Assembly (NCBI RefSeq): GCF_025642785.1 | Contig: NZ_JANZKU010000033.1 | Span: 1-37,001 of the forward strand | DNA from: Pseudomonas sp. RIT-PI-AD | Lineage (GTDB): Bacteria; Pseudomonadota; Gammaproteobacteria; Pseudomonadales; Pseudomonadaceae | Direction of reading: 5' to 3' | DNA: 37,001 nt | Shown: in pieces, positions 34,528 through 37,001 of the stretch | Layout of the letters: each line of letters begins with the position of its first letter | Position numbering within the stretch: the stretch's first letter is position 1 | Notes under the pieces: model-generated | What the model was told of the DNA's origin: nothing | The model's database searches: none | The model's input: only the letters and a program-made list of their open reading frames with translations | Translations under genes and position numbers: made by a program

Positions 34528-35325
34528 ATGGGTTCGATCGGACGCTATCCCGCCTTGCTGGCGTTGTGGGTGCAACTGGCAGCGGCGGTGTCGACCCTGG
34601 TGCTGTTCAAGGGGTTGGCGGCATTGGCGCTCTACCCGGGGCTCATGGCGGCCGCCTGGGTCCAGGGCGTCGCCGCCGCGGTTCTCGGCCAGGCGTGCGG
34701 CCTGTCGGTCTGGTGGTTGCCGATCAACCTGGCCTTCGTGCCCGCGCTATTGGCCCTGCAAGGCCGGCACCTGCCGCCGCTGCTCCCTCTTGCCGGCTTC
34801 GCCGTGGCGCTGTTGCTCAACTGGAACAGTTTCGGCGAGCGCGTCCCGCTGTACCTCACCGGTCGACGCACCCGCCAGCGGCTGCTGGAGTGGCTGGCCA
34901 CCCAGCCGCGGGAATTCACCTTCATCGACCTCGGGTGTGGCCTGGGCGGCGCGCTCCATCGGCTGGCGCGCGCCTACCCCGCGGCGCGCTTCGAAGGCGT
35001 TGAGACGGCGCCGCTGGCGTTCTGCCTGGCCTGGCTGCGCTGCCTGCCGGCGCGCAACTGCCGCATCCGCTACCGCAATCTGTGGACGGTCGATCTGGGC
35101 GCCTACGACGTCGTCTATTGCTTCCTGTCGCCGGTGCCGATGCCCGCGCTGGGCGCCAAGGCGCGAGCGCAGATGCGCCCCGGCGCCTGGCTGATCAGCA
35201 ACAGCTTCGACATCCCCGGCATGCCCCCCGAGCAGACCCTGGAGGTGCGCGACTGGCGGCACGCCCGGTTGTTGCTGTGGCGTCCGGGCGGCGACGGATC
35301 GCCTTGCGGCGGAAATCCCCCTTGA
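34528..35325 (+). CDS. Membrane-anchored class I SAM methyltransferase
   Basis: A 265-residue protein with three or four hydrophobic segments in the first 110 residues (ALLALWVQLAAAVSTLVLFK; LMAAAWVQGVAAAVLGQACG; LLPLAGFAVALLL), followed by a cytoplasmic methyltransferase domain. Motif I is FIDLGCGLGGALHRLA (about residues 131-146), followed by acidic loop FEGVETAPLAF and DVVYCFLSPVPMP. The frame opens at 34468, but a TACACT -10-like box at 34493 favours the ATG at 34528. The substrate is unknown; a lipid or membrane protein is plausible. It has no slot between rsgA and orn in the PAO1 numbering I recall. Confidence 0.75.
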   Translation: MGSIGRYPALLALWVQLAAAVSTLVLFKGLAALALYPGLMAAAWVQGVAAAVLGQACGLSVWWLPINLAFVPALLALQGRHLPPLLPLAGFAVALLLNWNSFGERVPLYLTGRRTRQRLLEWLATQPREFTFIDLGCGLGGALHRLARAYPAARFEGVETAPLAFCLAWLRCLPARNCRIRYRNLWTVDLGAYDVVYCFLSPVPMPALGAKARAQMRPGAWLISNSFDIPGMPPEQTLEVRDWRHARLLLWRPGGDGSPCGGNPP

Positions 35326-35341
35326 GCCCGCCGCGAATTCG

Positions 35342-35364
35342 CTAGACTGCGCGCTACAGTCTAG
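35342..35364. promoter_or_regulatory. Inverted repeat covering the orn -10 box
   Basis: CTAGACTG-N7-CAGTCTAG, perfect 8-bp arms. The left arm contains TAGACT, a probable -10 for orn, and the right arm runs into the AGGAG ribosome site at 35363-35367. Because the left arm lies upstream of the predicted transcript start, a DNA-level operator is more likely than an mRNA hairpin. By symmetry it also places a TAGACT on the minus strand. Confidence 0.55.
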
Positions 35365-35373
35365 GAGCCCATC

Positions 35374-35916
35374 ATGCCCGACCCGCAGAACCTGATCTGG
35401 ATCGACCTGGAAATGACCGGTCTGAATCCGGACCGCGACCTGATCATCGAAATGGCCACCGTGGTCACCGACAGCGACCTGAACATCCTCGCCGAGGGTC
35501 CGGTGATCGCCGTGCACCAGAGCGAGGAGGCGCTGGCCGGCATGGACGAGTGGAACACCCGTCAGCACGGCCAGAGCGGCCTCACCCAGCGGGTGCGCGA
35601 CAGCCGCATCGACGCCGCCGAGGCCGAGGCTCAGACCCTGGCGTTCCTCGAGCAGTGGGTGCCCGCGGGCAAGTCGCCGATCTGCGGCAACAGCATCTGC
35701 CAGGACCGGCGCTTCCTGTTCCGCCACATGCCGCGCCTGGAGCGCTACTTCCACTACCGCAACCTGGATGTCTCGACCCTCAAGGAGCTGGCGGCTCGCT
35801 GGGCGCCGCAGGTTCGCGACGGTTTCAAGAAGGGCAGCACCCACCTGGCGCTGGACGATATCCGCGAGTCCATCGCCGAGCTCAGGCACTACCGCGAACA
35901 CTTCATCAAATATTGA
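35374..35916 (+). CDS. orn: Oligoribonuclease Orn
   Basis: A 180-residue DEDDh 3'-5' exonuclease that digests RNA dinucleotides and is the main enzyme cleaving pGpG, the last step of c-di-GMP turnover. All catalytic residues are in place: Asp 11 and Glu 13 (IDLEMTG), Asp 111 ([14 protein letters not shown]), His 157 and Asp 162 ([13 protein letters not shown]). Strong ribosome site AGGAG 6 nt before the ATG. It converges on queG, with a 71-bp gap that holds only a weak GCCCGC/GCGGGC stem. Confidence 0.98.
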   Translation: MPDPQNLIWIDLEMTGLNPDRDLIIEMATVVTDSDLNILAEGPVIAVHQSEEALAGMDEWNTRQHGQSGLTQRVRDSRIDAAEAEAQTLAFLEQWVPAGKSPICGNSICQDRRFLFRHMPRLERYFHYRNLDVSTLKELAARWAPQVRDGFKKGSTHLALDDIRESIAELRHYREHFIKY

Positions 35917-35987
35917 GTCCCGGGTGCGCCTGCCCGCCGTCCGGGTCGAGCGGGCGGCAAATCCATCGTGGACAGCGGCCGGCGCGG

Positions 35988-37001
35988 CTAGGCGCGCCCG
36001 TGGCGTTGCAGCGCCCAGGCCACGTGTTCGCGGACCAGTTCCGACGGGTGTTCGCGCCGCGCTTCCAGGGCCTCCAGCACCGGGATGGTCGAGGGCGCAT
36101 TGCCCAGGCCCACCGCCAGGTTGCGCAGCCAGCGTTCGTAACCGGCGCGGCGCAGCGGCGAGCCCTCGGTCCGGCTGAGAAATTCCTCCTCGTTCCAGCG
36201 GAACAGCTCCGCCAGGTCGGCGTTGTCCAGGCCGTGGCGCGGCTGGAAATCGCCCTGGGCGGTGGGTTTGGCGAAGCGATTCCACGGGCAGACCAGCTGG
36301 CAATCGTCGCAGCCGAAGACCCGGTTGCCGATCAACGGGCGCAGGTCGACGGGAATCGGCCCCTTCAGCTCGATGGTCAGGTAGGAAATGCAGCGGCGCG
36401 CATCCAGCACGTAAGGTGCGACGAAGGCGGCGGTCGGACAGATGTCCAGACAGGCCGAACAACGTCCGCAATGCTCGCTGCCGTGGGGTGCGTCGAGCGG
36501 CAGCGGCATGTCGACGAACAGCTCGCCGAGGAAGAAATAGCTGCCCGCCTTGCGCGTGAGCACCAGGGTGTTCTTGCCGATCCAGCCCAGCCCAGCCTGT
36601 TCGGCGATGGCTTTTTCCAGCACCGGCGCGCTGTCGACGAAAGCCCGGTAGCCGAACGGGCCTATGGCCTGCTGAATCCGCTCGGCGAGCTGTTGCAGGC
36701 GCTTGCGGATCAGCTTGTGGTAGTCGCGGCCCAGGGCGTAGCGCGACACATAGGCCTTCTCCGGCTGCCCGAGCACCTGGGTCATGCGGGTATCGCCCGG
36801 CAGGTAATCCATCCGCAGGGACACCACGCGCAGCGTGCCGGGCACCAGCTCGTCCGGTCGCGAGCGCTTGCTGCCGTGGGCCGCCATGTAGTCCATTTCT
36901 CCCTGGTAACCGGCCTCCAGCCAGCGCTGCAGGTGTTGCTCGTGCTCGCCCAGCTCGACGCCGGTGATGCCCACATGCTGGAAACCCAGCTCCCGTCCCC
37001 A
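35988..37001 (-). CDS. queG: Epoxyqueuosine reductase QueG (5' end outside window)
   Basis: Cobalamin- and iron-sulfur-dependent enzyme that reduces epoxyqueuosine to queuosine in tRNA. About 338 residues are visible. The reading frame continues to the window edge (WGRELGFQHVGITGVE), so the GTG at 36974 is not the start and only the first few residues are missing. Two ferredoxin-like clusters are intact (HCGRCSACLDICPTAAF and FGCDDCQLVCPWNRF). A C-terminal HEAT-like segment (ELFRWNEEEFLSRTEGSPLR) completes the family pattern. Divergent or upstream context lies beyond the edge. Confidence 0.95.
   Translation of the reverse strand, partial: WGRELGFQHVGITGVELGEHEQHLQRWLEAGYQGEMDYMAAHGSKRSRPDELVPGTLRVVSLRMDYLPGDTRMTQVLGQPEKAYVSRYALGRDYHKLIRKRLQQLAERIQQAIGPFGYRAFVDSAPVLEKAIAEQAGLGWIGKNTLVLTRKAGSYFFLGELFVDMPLPLDAPHGSEHCGRCSACLDICPTAAFVAPYVLDARRCISYLTIELKGPIPVDLRPLIGNRVFGCDDCQLVCPWNRFAKPTAQGDFQPRHGLDNADLAELFRWNEEEFLSRTEGSPLRRAGYERWLRNLAVGLGNAPSTIPVLEALEARREHPSELVREHVAWALQRHGRA

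Noticed and set aside
36972-36974. GTG as the start of queG
   Set aside because: Conserved residues (ELGFQH) continue upstream to the window edge, so the gene is truncated by the edge.

Overview
The window is a contiguous piece of a Pseudomonas chromosome from the P. aeruginosa lineage. Base composition is strongly GC-rich throughout. The block queG-orn-rsgA-motB/motA-HDOD-rhdA-psd-PilZ-fimX-serB-ytjB-like-parC-parE-yqiA-cpdA-nudF-thiC-tolC follows the order I remember for P. aeruginosa PAO1. It does not look like PAO1 itself: three genes (a cytX-like permease, a bleomycin-resistance-like VOC protein and a membrane methyltransferase) have no slot in the PAO1 numbering I recall, the arginine-transaminase (aru) genes I expect beside the TolC gene are absent, and FimX carries GDDVF where I recall GDSIF. 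No rRNA, tRNA, CRISPR array, insertion sequence or prophage was seen.

Left part (1-4830): an XRE-cupin regulator, a tandem array of four REPIN-type elements, a trimethylamine-dehydrogenase-like flavoenzyme and, divergently, an orphan PotD-type solute-binding protein preceded by a coupled 45-codon ORF. This looks like a small, locally controlled uptake/catabolism unit. A TolC-family outer-membrane channel follows across a shared terminator.

Thiamine block (6370-10100): a TPP riboswitch precedes thiC, with a possible Shine-Dalgarno sequestering helix, then a single REPIN and a CytX-like pyrimidine permease.

Housekeeping operon (11060-19859): nudF, a DUF1249 gene, cpdA (cAMP phosphodiesterase), yqiA and parE, then a phytase-like secreted protein, a membrane aspartic protease, a VOC protein and parC. 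From parE to parC every junction is a 4-nt stop/start overlap if a 19-codon ORF before parC is counted. A PqiC-like lipoprotein follows.

Signalling and motility block (20838-35916): a YtjB/SMP-like membrane protein fused to what looks like a degenerate class III nucleotide-cyclase domain, serB, the c-di-GMP effector fimX, a PilZ-like protein, psd, rhdA, an HDOD protein, motA-motB, rsgA, a methyltransferase and orn, whose product degrades pGpG. Several of these act on or respond to c-di-GMP or cAMP (FimX, PilZ, Orn, CpdA, possibly the cyclase-like protein), next to a flagellar stator. The window ends inside queG.
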